From Nevskiaceae bacterium (GTDB lineage Bacteria > Pseudomonadota > Gammaproteobacteria > Steroidobacterales > Steroidobacteraceae): DNA of 64,000 nt. A program made the position numbers and the translations under genes. A model generated the notes under the pieces. The model did not search any database. It saw only the letters and a list, made by a program, of their open reading frames with translations, and had not been told where the DNA came from. Positions 49,560 through 58,486 of this stretch are shown here, piece after piece (within the stretch, counting starts at the first letter, position 1; every line of letters begins with the position of its first letter). The stretch is taken from assembly GCA_018883185.1 (NCBI GenBank), contig VEQP01000009.1, positions 1-64,000 of the forward strand. Direction: 5' to 3'.

Positions 49560-50103
49560 CGGTAAACAGGCTGCGGGTGTCGGCGGCCACCGCGCCGTGG
49601 CGCAGGAAAATCGCGATGCCCTCGATGAATCCCAGCGTGTAGAGCAGGGCGGTCGCGCGCAGCAGCCCGCTGGTGTCGATCACGAATGACGAGAACACCA
49701 CGAGCACCACGCCTACGGCGGCGGTGCGGTTCAGATGGGTGTGCAGCAGGATCAGTCGACCGCACTTGAGCCACGACACGGCGAGCATCAGCGCCAACAT
49801 GCCGATGGCGAGGGCGATGAACGCGAGGTTGTCGAGCACCACGGCCGGGAACAACTGGTACAGCAGCAACGCGGCGCAGGGATAGAACACGAGATCGGCC
49901 ACACCATCGAGCAGGGCGCCGCGCTCGCTCGTCTGTTGCCAGCGTCGGGCCAGCCAGCCGTCGAGAAAGTCGCTAAGCCCGAGCACGGCAAACCACGCGA
50001 GCAGCGCGGCGCGGTTCGTTTGCGCATCGAAGAGGAACAACAGCGGTGAGCCGAAGAAACGAAACACCGACAGGGCGTTGGGCAGGTTCACGGCAGGCAT
50101 CAT
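49492..50103 (-). CDS. CDP-alcohol phosphatidyltransferase family membrane protein
   Basis: A 203-residue integral membrane protein with the CDP-alcohol phosphatidyltransferase signature: D45-F-L-D48-G-x2-A-R53, then G62-x3-D66-x3-D70, as in phospholipid synthases. It transfers a phosphatidyl group from CDP-diacylglycerol to an alcohol such as glycerol phosphate or inositol. About six hydrophobic segments are seen. ATG 50103 is preceded by GAGGCGGC. The 3' end overlaps the GST gene. The acceptor alcohol is not certain. Confidence 0.87.
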   Translation of the reverse strand: MMPAVNLPNALSVFRFFGSPLLFLFDAQTNRAALLAWFAVLGLSDFLDGWLARRWQQTSERGALLDGVADLVFYPCAALLLYQLFPAVVLDNLAFIALAIGMLALMLAVSWLKCGRLILLHTHLNRTAAVGVVLVVFSSFVIDTSGLLRATALLYTLGFIEGIAIFLRHGAVAADTRSLFTVNEYPPPSAAHAPASLQAPKSD

Positions 50104-50150
50104 GCCGCCTCGCCCCGGTATTCGGCAAAGGTCGTAAACTCCAAGATCCA

Positions 50151-51227
50151 ATGACCCGTCGAAACTCAATCATCGCGCTGCTGCTCGCCTTGTGTGCGTT
50201 GGCACTGGATGCTGCGCCTGCGCCTCGTTCGCCAGTGCAGGCCGCCGTCGGTGAGGGTTATGCCGAGGCACTCGATCGAGGTTGGCTTGAGGCCGTCATC
50301 ACCGTTCGACGTGCTGAACCCGTGTTGCAATTGGCCGAGCAGGTGGCTGGCTGGCAGATCGTCGCCGTGCCCTCGGCTAACGGCAGTGCAGCGAGCGCCC
50401 GCACTGGTTCCGGTGAGCCGCGCGAATGGCGGGTCGGTGACGCTTCCGGCCAACCGGGAGTGCTGCGGGTGATCGAGGCTCGCCCAGCCAACTCGGGATC
50501 GTCGGCGAGGCCCTTACGTGCTTCGGCTCAACCCTGGGATACAGGCGGGCATTTCAGCGTGATGACGCGATCCAATGACGCCGAGGGACGTTGGCGCGCC
50601 GCCGAGGCGCTCGGCTGGGGTGCGTGGAATGCGCCGGTCGAGCTCGATTTCGGCGGCGTGCGGCTCGCCAACGTCATCTTGCGCGGTCCTGAGGGCGTCA
50701 ACCTGTCGATCTACGAACGACGTGAACCGCGTTTGCCCGATGCACCGGATCTACGTGGCTTGCGTCGTCCGTTCAATGCCATGCAGATCGTGCGCGATCC
50801 GCTTGCAGCGCGACGCTTCTATGTGGACATCCTGAAATTCGAAGTGCTCGCCGAGGGGCGGTATCGTGGTGCGCCCGGGGTCGTCAACAATTTCGGCATG
50901 CCGGCCAACCTCGCCGGCGATGTGGCGCTCGATTACATGATCCTCGCGCCGGTCAAGAACGGACCGACGCAAATCGAGGTGGTGCGCTTCAATGGCATCC
51001 AAGGTCGTGCCCTGCCAACCGATCCGGCACCGACCCTCGGCATCACGGCGTTGCGCTTTCCGGTGAGCCGCCTCGCGCTCATCGAGGAGCGACTGCGCGC
51101 GGCTAACTGGCCACTACTGCAGGCGCCGGCCGAGCGGCAACTGCCGCCGTACGGCCGCGTGCGCTGGCTCGCCGTGAGCTCACCCGAGGGTGCGGTGCTC
51201 GAATTTTTCGAACTCAGCGACCCATGA
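50151..51227 (+). CDS. Exported protein with two VOC (glyoxalase-like) domains
   Basis: A 358-residue protein with a signal peptide (IIALLLALCALALDAAPA) and two vicinal-oxygen-chelate domains, roughly residues 110-200 and 205-355 (NAMQIVRDPLAARRFYVDIL). VOC proteins are dioxygenases, isomerases or binding proteins. The RBS is weak. It is divergent from the phosphatidyltransferase with 47 bases between and overlaps the convergent DUF1838 gene by 14 bases. A catalytic role is not certain; the DUF1838 genes that follow may be linked to it. Confidence 0.75.
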   Translation: MTRRNSIIALLLALCALALDAAPAPRSPVQAAVGEGYAEALDRGWLEAVITVRRAEPVLQLAEQVAGWQIVAVPSANGSAASARTGSGEPREWRVGDASGQPGVLRVIEARPANSGSSARPLRASAQPWDTGGHFSVMTRSNDAEGRWRAAEALGWGAWNAPVELDFGGVRLANVILRGPEGVNLSIYERREPRLPDAPDLRGLRRPFNAMQIVRDPLAARRFYVDILKFEVLAEGRYRGAPGVVNNFGMPANLAGDVALDYMILAPVKNGPTQIEVVRFNGIQGRALPTDPAPTLGITALRFPVSRLALIEERLRAANWPLLQAPAERQLPPYGRVRWLAVSSPEGAVLEFFELSDP

Positions 51228-52149
51228 TGGGCTGACCGGGGCCGTACTTGGCCATGTATTCGGCAAAGTCGATGCGCGGCTTGGTCCAGGACTTCAAGTC
51301 AAAGATTTCCGGTGTCTTCTTCTCGAGTGCCAAGCGGGCGCCGCGCGGCAGATCGTCGAGGCTGCGCAGCTTCGTGCCAAGACCCTTGCCCCAGGTACGC
51401 CCCGGCGTCTTGCCCATGCCGAGCCAGGGATGAAAGCTCACGAGGTTCTGGAACTGAACGGTCGAGAGGGCACTGGATTTACCCGGGTCCTGGATGTCGC
51501 GTACGTCGGCCGCAAAAAAGTAATGCGAGTCCCAGTAGAACGTCGGGCCGCCCGCTTCCTTCGGCCATTTGTCTTCCTTGAACGGATTGGGGAATGAGAA
51601 CGACGACTGGTTGGGCGCGAGCACTTTGCCGGCGATCACGTCGATGCGCATGTCCTTGGGCTTGAGCGTCGCTTCGGGTCCGGTGACGATACCATCGGGC
51701 CCGATTTCCACCGAAAGTGGGCCGCCGGCGAATTGCCAGATTTCGCGCTTTTCGCCCGTGACCGGATTGACCCAGTGATCGACGAGATCATCGGTGTCGA
51801 AGGCCGTGTACGCGCCGACTTCGCGAACCATGCACTTGTAGTTGCCGTTGGGCAGCGGGGACCAGGAGCCTGCGGCGAGGTTCTGCATGGTCAGCATGGG
51901 CTTCAAATTGCCGTCGTTGAGCCACAGGTACAGATGCAGCCGGCTGAAGGTGTAGACCGTTTCCTCGGCGATCGACCCCTTGAGCTTGGCGAGCAGGCGC
52001 GCGCGCGCCTTGGGATCCTCAAGTTGCAGTGCAGCGACGCCCCCGGGCGTGGCGGCCACGGCAGGCGAGAGCATCGAGGCGGCCATTGACCCGCCGATGG
52101 CCACCGAAGCGCCGAGCATCGAGCGACGCGAAATACCCATGTCCGACAT
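51214..52149 (-). CDS. DUF1838 protein, paralogue 1, Tat-like signal
   Basis: A 311-residue exported protein. MSDMGISRRSMLGAS at the start is a Tat-type signal, followed by AASMLSPAVAA. The DUF1838 core has FDTDDLVDHWVNPVTGEK near residue 115 and ends with FHPWLGMGKTPG. The first pair of motifs (D, TG, W, NP) recurs in the other three copies. GAGGGGG lies just upstream of ATG 52149, so I reject a longer open reading frame reaching back to 53103. Divergent from the second copy across 99 bases. Function unknown. Confidence 0.85.
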   Translation of the reverse strand: MSDMGISRRSMLGASVAIGGSMAASMLSPAVAATPGGVAALQLEDPKARARLLAKLKGSIAEETVYTFSRLHLYLWLNDGNLKPMLTMQNLAAGSWSPLPNGNYKCMVREVGAYTAFDTDDLVDHWVNPVTGEKREIWQFAGGPLSVEIGPDGIVTGPEATLKPKDMRIDVIAGKVLAPNQSSFSFPNPFKEDKWPKEAGGPTFYWDSHYFFAADVRDIQDPGKSSALSTVQFQNLVSFHPWLGMGKTPGRTWGKGLGTKLRSLDDLPRGARLALEKKTPEIFDLKSWTKPRIDFAEYMAKYGPGQPIMGR

Positions 52150-52248
52150 GTGAACCCCCTCGAAAAATGAGCTCTGAACATAACGCAAGCCGATGCGTGT
52201 TGTGCCTTGCGACGTTACCCTGTCCTCCTGTTGCTCAAAGGGGGTCAA

Positions 52249-53151
52249 ATGAGCGAAGCCAGTGCATGGTCCAGACGTGAGGCCTTGACGGGCCTCGGGT
52301 TGCTCGCGATGGCGGGGGGCAGTCACGCCGGCGCGACTGGCGCCACCAACGCGGGCCTCGTCAATCCGCCGCGTTCGTCCGCACCAGCGGTACTTTCCGC
52401 CGAGGCTTTTGCCGACTTCATGCGATTGCGGACTGCGCCCGATGGTCGGCCCGTGCTTTGGGTGTATTCCGGCGTGCTGGTCGTGAAGCCCGAGGGCGAG
52501 GTGGCCCAGCCGCTCGCACGCATCGAGGGACTGAGTCGCTCGTTCGCGGTTGCGCAGCCCGATGGTAGTTACCTCTGGACGCTCGATGAGGCCGGTTATT
52601 ACTGCGATCCGCTGACCGGAGAGGTTGCCTCGTCGCTGTTCAACCCGTTCATCGGTCAGCACGTGGTGCCGAAGCACTATCGCTCGCCACAGACGCTGCG
52701 CTTCAGCCGCAACGGAGTTGCGCCGGTTCGCGAGCTGCCACCCGGCATCGACTTTCACGGCGAGATTACGCGCCTCGGAGAAGTCGCCGGCACCGCCGCC
52801 ATGACCGAAGACTTGTATGTGCGGATGGGCGCCACGGCCGCGACGGCGGATCGCCCGGCCCGTCCGGTACGCTTCGCCAATTCGCTCGCGACCTTCACGA
52901 CACTGCGACGCAACCTGCAGCGCCCGGCGAACGAATGGGTCGACTGCCAGTTCAACTACACCACGCTCAATACCTTCGTCGACTGGCTGCAGCTCGGCGG
53001 TAGGGCGGGCGTGCAGGACATGCGGATCGTCGGTATCAAGTGTCGCCTCGAAGACCGCGAGGCCGTACCGAGTGGTTTGCGCGCGCGCATTGAGCGCGAG
53101 CATCCGGATTTGCTCAAGGCCGATTTTCGTACCGGGGGTGCGGGCGCATGA
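52249..53151 (+). CDS. DUF1838 protein, paralogue 2, Tat-like signal
   Basis: A 300-residue exported protein with twin Arg at residues 9-10 (SRREALTG) and a short hydrophobic stretch ending GGSHAG. The DUF1838 core shows LDEAGYYCDPLTGEVASSLFNP near residue 115 and the end-of-family block in altered form (VDWLQLGGRAG), so it is the most divergent copy. AAAGGGGG lies 4 bases before the ATG. It overlaps the next copy by ATGA and heads a ten-gene unit. Function unknown. Confidence 0.84.
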   Translation: MSEASAWSRREALTGLGLLAMAGGSHAGATGATNAGLVNPPRSSAPAVLSAEAFADFMRLRTAPDGRPVLWVYSGVLVVKPEGEVAQPLARIEGLSRSFAVAQPDGSYLWTLDEAGYYCDPLTGEVASSLFNPFIGQHVVPKHYRSPQTLRFSRNGVAPVRELPPGIDFHGEITRLGEVAGTAAMTEDLYVRMGATAATADRPARPVRFANSLATFTTLRRNLQRPANEWVDCQFNYTTLNTFVDWLQLGGRAGVQDMRIVGIKCRLEDREAVPSGLRARIEREHPDLLKADFRTGGAGA

Positions 53152-54095
53152 TTGATCGACGAAGTCTCTTGCAGGGTGTGGGCTTCGCGGCGGTGCTGCA
53201 AGCCCCGGTGCTGGTTGAAGCTGGCGCTACCGTTGCCACCGCTGCTCGGGGCAGCGCCCCGGGTGCGCTCGATCTGCGCACTGCGGAGGGCAATGTGAAG
53301 GCGATGGCGAAGATGTCGGCCACGCTCGCGCCCGATGGCCACAAGCACGGCTGGTACAGCGGCGTGTTGATGGGTGTGGTGCCGGGACAGGCGGTACGCG
53401 AACTCGTAGGCATCATCGGTATGAGCACGCAGCGGCTGCGCGCTGTGCCGGAGCAGGGTGGCTATCAGTTGTTGCAGAAGGAGTGCGGCTTCTTCACAGA
53501 TCTTGCGACCGGTGCCGTGCTCGATCGCTGGCTCAACCCTTACCTCAACGAGTTCGTCGAGCCGTTCCATATTGCGAACCCGGCGGTGAATCGCTGGATC
53601 CTGCCGGTGGTGAAGGAAGAGCGATTCTATGATCGCGTGCAGAACGACGCGCCGATGGAACGACCGTTCGTGCTGCCTTGGCAGCGTGCCGGCGATCGCG
53701 TGATGCTGGAACAGCGCACCCATTTTTGGGCTAACAATCCGCTCGATCCCGCTATCTGGAAGCGCGAAAGCGGCGGGCCGCGCATCCAGGTCTCCGATTG
53801 CATGAGTTACAACGCGCGCTATGAAGATCTCGTCGATCCGCGACGCGACAGCGTCGAGTATTCCGGGCATTGGGTGCACGTGCGCCCCTGGCAGCCGTGG
53901 ATGCTGATGGGAGCGCACCCCGGACATTGCCTCTACAGCGCGATGACAGGCAGTGCGCTGCGTGCCGAGAACGTGCCGGCACACATTCTCGGCATCGTGC
54001 GCGAGCGTCTGCCAGAGTTTTTGCAGCCGCCCACCGAAGTGCGCAAGAGCGAACCCAGCATGATTCGCTTCATGCGTGAGCGCAAACCGTCGTGA
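53148..54095 (+). CDS. DUF1838 protein, paralogue 3, Tat-like signal
   Basis: A 315-residue protein starting MIDRRSLLQG, the same eight residues that begin the M24 protein at 8711. The DUF1838 core includes GFFTDLATGAVLDRWLNPY and VRPWQPWMLMGAHPG. Many aromatic residues suggest a hydrophobic binding pocket, though this is a guess. It overlaps the second copy by ATGA and the following gene by GTGA. Function unknown. Confidence 0.85.
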   Translation: MIDRRSLLQGVGFAAVLQAPVLVEAGATVATAARGSAPGALDLRTAEGNVKAMAKMSATLAPDGHKHGWYSGVLMGVVPGQAVRELVGIIGMSTQRLRAVPEQGGYQLLQKECGFFTDLATGAVLDRWLNPYLNEFVEPFHIANPAVNRWILPVVKEERFYDRVQNDAPMERPFVLPWQRAGDRVMLEQRTHFWANNPLDPAIWKRESGGPRIQVSDCMSYNARYEDLVDPRRDSVEYSGHWVHVRPWQPWMLMGAHPGHCLYSAMTGSALRAENVPAHILGIVRERLPEFLQPPTEVRKSEPSMIRFMRERKPS

Positions 54096-54793
54096 CGGGT
54101 CCGTTGCACCGGCATTACCGCGGCAAGATGCTATATCTCACCGATGGCATCGGTGAGATGGGCCGCGAGTTCTTCAGCGTTACCGTACAGCCTAACGGCG
54201 AGCGCACGCTGCGCGCGCAGTGCGAGATGGACGACGATCGACTACTGCGCGACGTGGTGCTCACCGTCGATGCCGAGTGGCGACCGAAGGACGCCTTCAT
54301 GCGCTTGACGGTTGATGGCCAGTTGCTCGGGACCTCGTGGTTCAACTTCACTACGCGTACCGCGCACTGCGAGGGGCTCACCTCGCGCGAGGGGCGGGTT
54401 TCGCAGCGCTTCGAACTCGATGAGGATATCGAGTCGTTCGGTACCCACGCTCTGCATGGCGATGCTTGGGTGGTGGCCCGGTTGCGTCGACATGCCGGAC
54501 CGATGGAGCGCTTTGCGCTCGCGACCTTCACCAATTCGACGCAGGCTAACGGCGCCTCGGGGCCGACGCTGATTCGTCTCGGCGAGGGTTATTCGCGGAT
54601 CCACGACCTTGGCGAAAAGACGCTCTCGGTGCCGGCCGGGCAGTTCGCCACCCGACACATCCGCATCGATGTGCCCGGCGTAGATGATTTCGAGGTCTGG
54701 GCCGGCGGCGAGGATTGCTTGCCCGTCCAGCTACGGTCAAAGAATTTACGTCAGACCTATGTGCTGGTGGATGTGCAGGGGGAGTGGCGATGA
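54092..54793 (+). CDS. Protein of unknown function in the DUF1838 operon
   Basis: A 233-residue protein with a GTG start overlapping the previous stop (GTGA). The sequence is rich in beta strands (FFSVTVQPNGERTLRAQC near residue 28; SVPAGQFATRHIRIDVPG near residue 180), ending QTYVLVDVQGEWR. No signal peptide or membrane segment is seen, unlike the four DUF1838 proteins. The VPAGQF...RIDVPG segment resembles DUF3108-like lipid-binding beta proteins, but I am not sure. It overlaps the next gene by ATGA, so it is coupled in the operon. Confidence 0.78.
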   Translation: MTGPLHRHYRGKMLYLTDGIGEMGREFFSVTVQPNGERTLRAQCEMDDDRLLRDVVLTVDAEWRPKDAFMRLTVDGQLLGTSWFNFTTRTAHCEGLTSREGRVSQRFELDEDIESFGTHALHGDAWVVARLRRHAGPMERFALATFTNSTQANGASGPTLIRLGEGYSRIHDLGEKTLSVPAGQFATRHIRIDVPGVDDFEVWAGGEDCLPVQLRSKNLRQTYVLVDVQGEWR

Positions 54794-55680
54794 CGATGCG
54801 TATCAATCGACGCGAGGTGGTGGGCGGTGCAATCGGTGCGGTGGCCACTAGCGCCGTGGCCTCAGCGACTGCAGCGCCGTCGACCAAGGCCGCCACCGCG
54901 GCGCGCGCGGCGGCACCGTCGCCAGCACCGCCCGATGCGCTCACGCTCTATCGGAAAATGCATCTTCGAACTGACGATGGCTTGCTGTTCTGGTGGCTGC
55001 AGGGGCCGAAAATCGGCCAGGTGGGCACCACGTTGACACCGCTCTACACGAGTAGCATCGGTACGTTGCAACGCGTGCGGCACCGCGAGGATGGCGGGTT
55101 CGACGTCACGCAGCTCGAGCTCATCATCCTCTGCGACTTGAGCAGCGGGGAGCCGCTGAGTCAGTGGCAAAACCCCTATACGAACGAGATGATCCCTATC
55201 CGATTTTCACCCGTCGGGCCGACGGTGGTGCGCTATCGAGCCGACAACTCACGCGTGCTGCCGACCGAGATCGGAGGAACGCCGCTGCAGGCCACCGCCA
55301 CCATGCATGCCCCGGTGATCGTCGGTGACGATGTGTTCCAGCGCGACGAGTCCGTGGCCCGGGTGTTTACCCCCGGTCGTACGACGCCCTTCGAGGTCAA
55401 CGACATCGCGGTCTATCACGGCAGTCTCGCCAATCTCGCCGATCCCGCGGTGACCGTGGGCGAGGCGACGGTATTCTTTGCCGAGGTCACGGGCTGGCAA
55501 CGGTGGATGAACATGGGCGAGCGCCCTGGCAATCTGACCTCTCGTCTGACGGGTCGTAAGGTGAGGCGCTACGAGGACTTGCCGCAGAGGTGGCGCGATC
55601 AACTAACGGTTGTGGCGCCGAAGATTGCTGCCGACCCCATTGCAGCCCTTGATGGTGCCGCCGCGCGTTTCGATCGATGA
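54790..55680 (+). CDS. DUF1838 protein, paralogue 4, Tat-like signal
   Basis: A 296-residue protein with NRREVVGGAIGAVATSAVA at residues 6-24 (Tat type), an Ala-rich linker, then the DUF1838 core: ILCDLSSGEPLSQWQNPYTNE near residue 120 and VTGWQRWMNMGERPG near residue 240. It overlaps the preceding gene by ATGA, with GGGGGA before the ATG. Followed by an alpha/beta hydrolase after 7 bases. Function unknown. Confidence 0.85.
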   Translation: MTMRINRREVVGGAIGAVATSAVASATAAPSTKAATAARAAAPSPAPPDALTLYRKMHLRTDDGLLFWWLQGPKIGQVGTTLTPLYTSSIGTLQRVRHREDGGFDVTQLELIILCDLSSGEPLSQWQNPYTNEMIPIRFSPVGPTVVRYRADNSRVLPTEIGGTPLQATATMHAPVIVGDDVFQRDESVARVFTPGRTTPFEVNDIAVYHGSLANLADPAVTVGEATVFFAEVTGWQRWMNMGERPGNLTSRLTGRKVRRYEDLPQRWRDQLTVVAPKIAADPIAALDGAAARFDR

Positions 55681-55687
55681 GGTGACC

Positions 55688-56605
55688 ATGTTGCGTAAAC
55701 GATTATTTTCTTTGTTGCTCCTCGGACTGAGCCCGTTTGCCTCGTTGGCGGCGGAACCCGAGGCTCCGGGCACGCCCGCAGGGTTCACCTTCCGCTACCT
55801 GACGGCGACCGATGGCGTGCCGCTCAACGTGGTCGAGACGGGCAACCCGCAAGGGCCGGCCATCATTTTTTTACATGGGTATACGCAAAGCTATCTCAGC
55901 TGGCACCCGCAGCTAGACGATGCGGTGCTGCGCGCCAAGTACCGGTTGATCGCCGTCGATCTGCGCGGACACGGCGCTTCGGGCAAGCCCTGGGACAAGG
56001 CGGCCTACGCGGGTCATCTACCCTGGGCGCGCGACGTACGCAGTGTCGTCGAGCAACTCGGCGTGAGCCGTCCGTGGCTCGTCGGTTGGTCGTTCGGCGG
56101 TTTCGTTGCCATGGATTACGTGCGCGAGTACGGCGAGGCCGCGGTTGCCGGCGTGATGATGACCGGCAGCCATGGCGGACTGTTGTCGCGTCCCATGGGG
56201 CCACCGCCGGCATTCACCGGTGATCTGGACCTCGCCATCGAGGGCGCGCGGACATTTATGAAAATGATGTCGGTGCAGCCGCCCGCCGCCGCTACGATTG
56301 ATCGTGGTACCTATGCCAATGTCATGATGCCGCCGTACGTGCGTAATGCCATGTGGGGTAAGCGACTCGACAACACCGATCTCACGCCGCGCTTAAAGTT
56401 GCCGGTACTTATGATCCTAGGTCGGCAGGATCTGAGCCTGCCCGCCGATACGATAGCGACGGCGCTGGCATCACGATCCAACATCACGGTGCGGATATTC
56501 GAGCAGACGGGGCACTCGGCGTTCATCGAGCACCCCGCGCAATTCAATCAGGAACTCGCGGCTTTCGTGGCCAAGGCCGGCGTGGCCAAAGGGAGTGCGC
56601 AATGA
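55688..56605 (+). CDS. Exported alpha/beta hydrolase
   Basis: A 305-residue alpha/beta hydrolase with signal peptide (LFSLLLLGLSPFASLAAE). The triad is canonical: Ser in GWSFGG, Asp in GRQDLSLP, His in TGHSAFIEHP. The oxyanion loop is FLHGYTQSYLSW. ATG 55688 has GAGGTG upstream. It overlaps the next hydrolase by ATGA. It probably hydrolyses an ester or haloalkane/epoxide-like bond in the periplasm; specificity unknown. Confidence 0.88.
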   Translation: MLRKRLFSLLLLGLSPFASLAAEPEAPGTPAGFTFRYLTATDGVPLNVVETGNPQGPAIIFLHGYTQSYLSWHPQLDDAVLRAKYRLIAVDLRGHGASGKPWDKAAYAGHLPWARDVRSVVEQLGVSRPWLVGWSFGGFVAMDYVREYGEAAVAGVMMTGSHGGLLSRPMGPPPAFTGDLDLAIEGARTFMKMMSVQPPAAATIDRGTYANVMMPPYVRNAMWGKRLDNTDLTPRLKLPVLMILGRQDLSLPADTIATALASRSNITVRIFEQTGHSAFIEHPAQFNQELAAFVAKAGVAKGSAQ

Positions 56606-57633
56606 TCGCGTTTCGATTGGGGATGTTGTTTCGCTCGGCAGTGCCGGTGCGTTGGGGCCGGTTCGTGGGGATGGCGGCGTGGGCGTTGCTGCTCGGCACC
56701 CCAGCCGGCACCACGTGGGCGCTCGGGACACCGTCGGTGCCGCTCGCCACGCTTGAATCCCGATACGTGACACCCACCTCGCGGTTCGTCGATATCGACG
56801 GCGTGCGTATGCACTACAAGGACGAGGGTGCGGGGCCTGCGGTGGTGATGCTGCATGCTTCCTTCATGAGCCTGCACAGTTGGGATGGTCTCGCCGCGGA
56901 TCTGGCTCGGGATCACCGCGTGATCCGTTTCGATTTTCCGCTCGCCGGGCTGACTGGCCCGGATCCGCAGGGCCGCTACTCGATGGAGCGCAGCACCGAG
57001 CTCATGAATGGGCTGCTTGCCAAACTCGGCGTGAGCACCTATTCGATCATCGCGACCTCCTCGGGCGCCATCGTCGGCTTTCGTCAGGCGGCAGCCAAGC
57101 CTGAGGCGGTGACGCGGCTCATCCTCATCAATGCGGCGGGCATGCCGCGCACTGCAGTGACCGACCCGAACCGGGAGCGGGGTTCGGCGTTCAGTCGCTG
57201 GCTGCAAGGCAAGTACAAGTCGCGTGGCTACTGGGAACAGTCGCTGACCGCGCAGTTCACCGGCGGCCAGCCGCCGCCCGCCGACATCGTCGAGCGTGTG
57301 TTCGATCTCAATCGACGCTCCGGGCTTGTCGAGGAGTCGGCGATCTACATGCGCAATTTCCGCACGGGTGATCCGGAGACCGTGCTCGGGCAGATTCGAG
57401 CGCCCACGCTGGTTCTTTGGGGTATGGGCAACATCACCGTCGCGCATCTCGAGGCCGATGTGTTCCAGCTTTGGTTGACACAGGCACCCTCGATCAAGAA
57501 AAAATATCCTCGCTATGGCCACTACGTCTACATGGAGAACCCCGGCATCGTGATTCCCGACGTCCGGAACTTTCTCGAAGGTCGGATGGATGCCGAGTTG
57601 CGCGTGACGCGGCGGATGCCGCCTGCTCCATGA
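56602..57633 (+). CDS. Exported alpha/beta hydrolase with an atypical triad
   Basis: A 343-residue alpha/beta hydrolase with a hydrophobic N-terminal segment (VGMAAWALLLGTPAG) serving as signal peptide. The nucleophile elbow is A151-T-S153-S-G, with Ala where Gly is usual, and the catalytic Asp site reads WGMGNITV with Asn in place of Asp; the His in RYGHYVYMENP is kept. It may thus be weak or altered in activity. Overlaps the upstream hydrolase by ATGA; the next gene starts 1 base after its stop. Confidence 0.83.
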   Translation: MIAFRLGMLFRSAVPVRWGRFVGMAAWALLLGTPAGTTWALGTPSVPLATLESRYVTPTSRFVDIDGVRMHYKDEGAGPAVVMLHASFMSLHSWDGLAADLARDHRVIRFDFPLAGLTGPDPQGRYSMERSTELMNGLLAKLGVSTYSIIATSSGAIVGFRQAAAKPEAVTRLILINAAGMPRTAVTDPNRERGSAFSRWLQGKYKSRGYWEQSLTAQFTGGQPPPADIVERVFDLNRRSGLVEESAIYMRNFRTGDPETVLGQIRAPTLVLWGMGNITVAHLEADVFQLWLTQAPSIKKKYPRYGHYVYMENPGIVIPDVRNFLEGRMDAELRVTRRMPPAP

Positions 57634-57634
57634 C

Positions 57635-58486
57635 ATGACGCCGCTACAGTTCCAAAGCCTGGTGGTCGTCGGCATCCTGCTGTTCTACGCGCTGCTGGAG
57701 CTCGTACGCGGACGGTTCTTCACCGCGGCGGCCGACCGTGAAGACAATCGGCTCGATGTGGCGGTGATGGTCATGTTCCCGCTGGTATCGGGCGGCGTGT
57801 CGATCGTTGCAGTGGCGCTGTGCCAGGCCTTCATGCCGGCGCAGGCCGGCGCGCTCGCACACTGGCCATGGTGGGCCATGGTGCTGACCTTGCTCCTCGT
57901 CGACGATCTGACGCAGTACTTCTGGCATCGACTGTCGCATACGAGCGTGCTCTGGCCGTTGCATCGGGCGCATCACAGCGCCTCGTACATGAGCGTGCGT
58001 GTGGTTTACCGCAACAACGCCTTGTACTACGCGATGATGCCTGGACTATGGCTGAGCGCGATGTTCAGCTTCTTGGGTTTCAGTTGGGTGTATGTCGGCT
58101 ACATCATGGTGAAGCTGGCCGTCATCGCCGGCGCGCACTGCAGCCTGCCCTGGGATGCGCCGCTTTATCGCATCGCGGCACTTCGACCGGTGATGTGGGT
58201 GCTCGAGCGCACCATTTCTACGCCCGCCACGCACTGGGCGCATCACGCCTTGTCACAGGATGACGGCGTCGGTCACTACTCGGGCAATTTCGGCAATCTG
58301 CTCTTTCTGTGGGACGTGCTTTTCGGCACGGCGCGCATCACTCGGCGCTATCCGCCGGCTTTTGGGCTGGCCGATGATCGCGCGCATGGTCACGAGAAGT
58401 GGTACACGCAAATGTTGTTCCCGTTCCTGCGTTCGCGCCGTGCCGAGTCGACCTTGGTCTGGCCGCCCGGGCGACCGCCGGCGTGA
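57635..58486 (+). CDS. Sterol desaturase/fatty acid hydroxylase family membrane enzyme
   Basis: A 283-residue membrane di-iron enzyme (PF04116) with about five hydrophobic segments and the three His boxes: H98-RLS-H102, H110-RA-HH114 and H200-WA-HH204. Such enzymes hydroxylate or desaturate lipids, sterols or carotenoids using oxygen and a reductant. It overlaps the amidohydrolase by GTGA. It is the only obvious oxygenase in the operon, which points to a hydrophobic substrate. Confidence 0.9.
   Translation: MTPLQFQSLVVVGILLFYALLELVRGRFFTAAADREDNRLDVAVMVMFPLVSGGVSIVAVALCQAFMPAQAGALAHWPWWAMVLTLLLVDDLTQYFWHRLSHTSVLWPLHRAHHSASYMSVRVVYRNNALYYAMMPGLWLSAMFSFLGFSWVYVGYIMVKLAVIAGAHCSLPWDAPLYRIAALRPVMWVLERTISTPATHWAHHALSQDDGVGHYSGNFGNLLFLWDVLFGTARITRRYPPAFGLADDRAHGHEKWYTQMLFPFLRSRRAESTLVWPPGRPPA

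Noticed and set aside
52150..53103. Upstream extension of the first DUF1838 gene to 53103
   Set aside because: GAGGGGG and a Tat-type start are at 52149; the extension would overlap the divergent DUF1838 gene.
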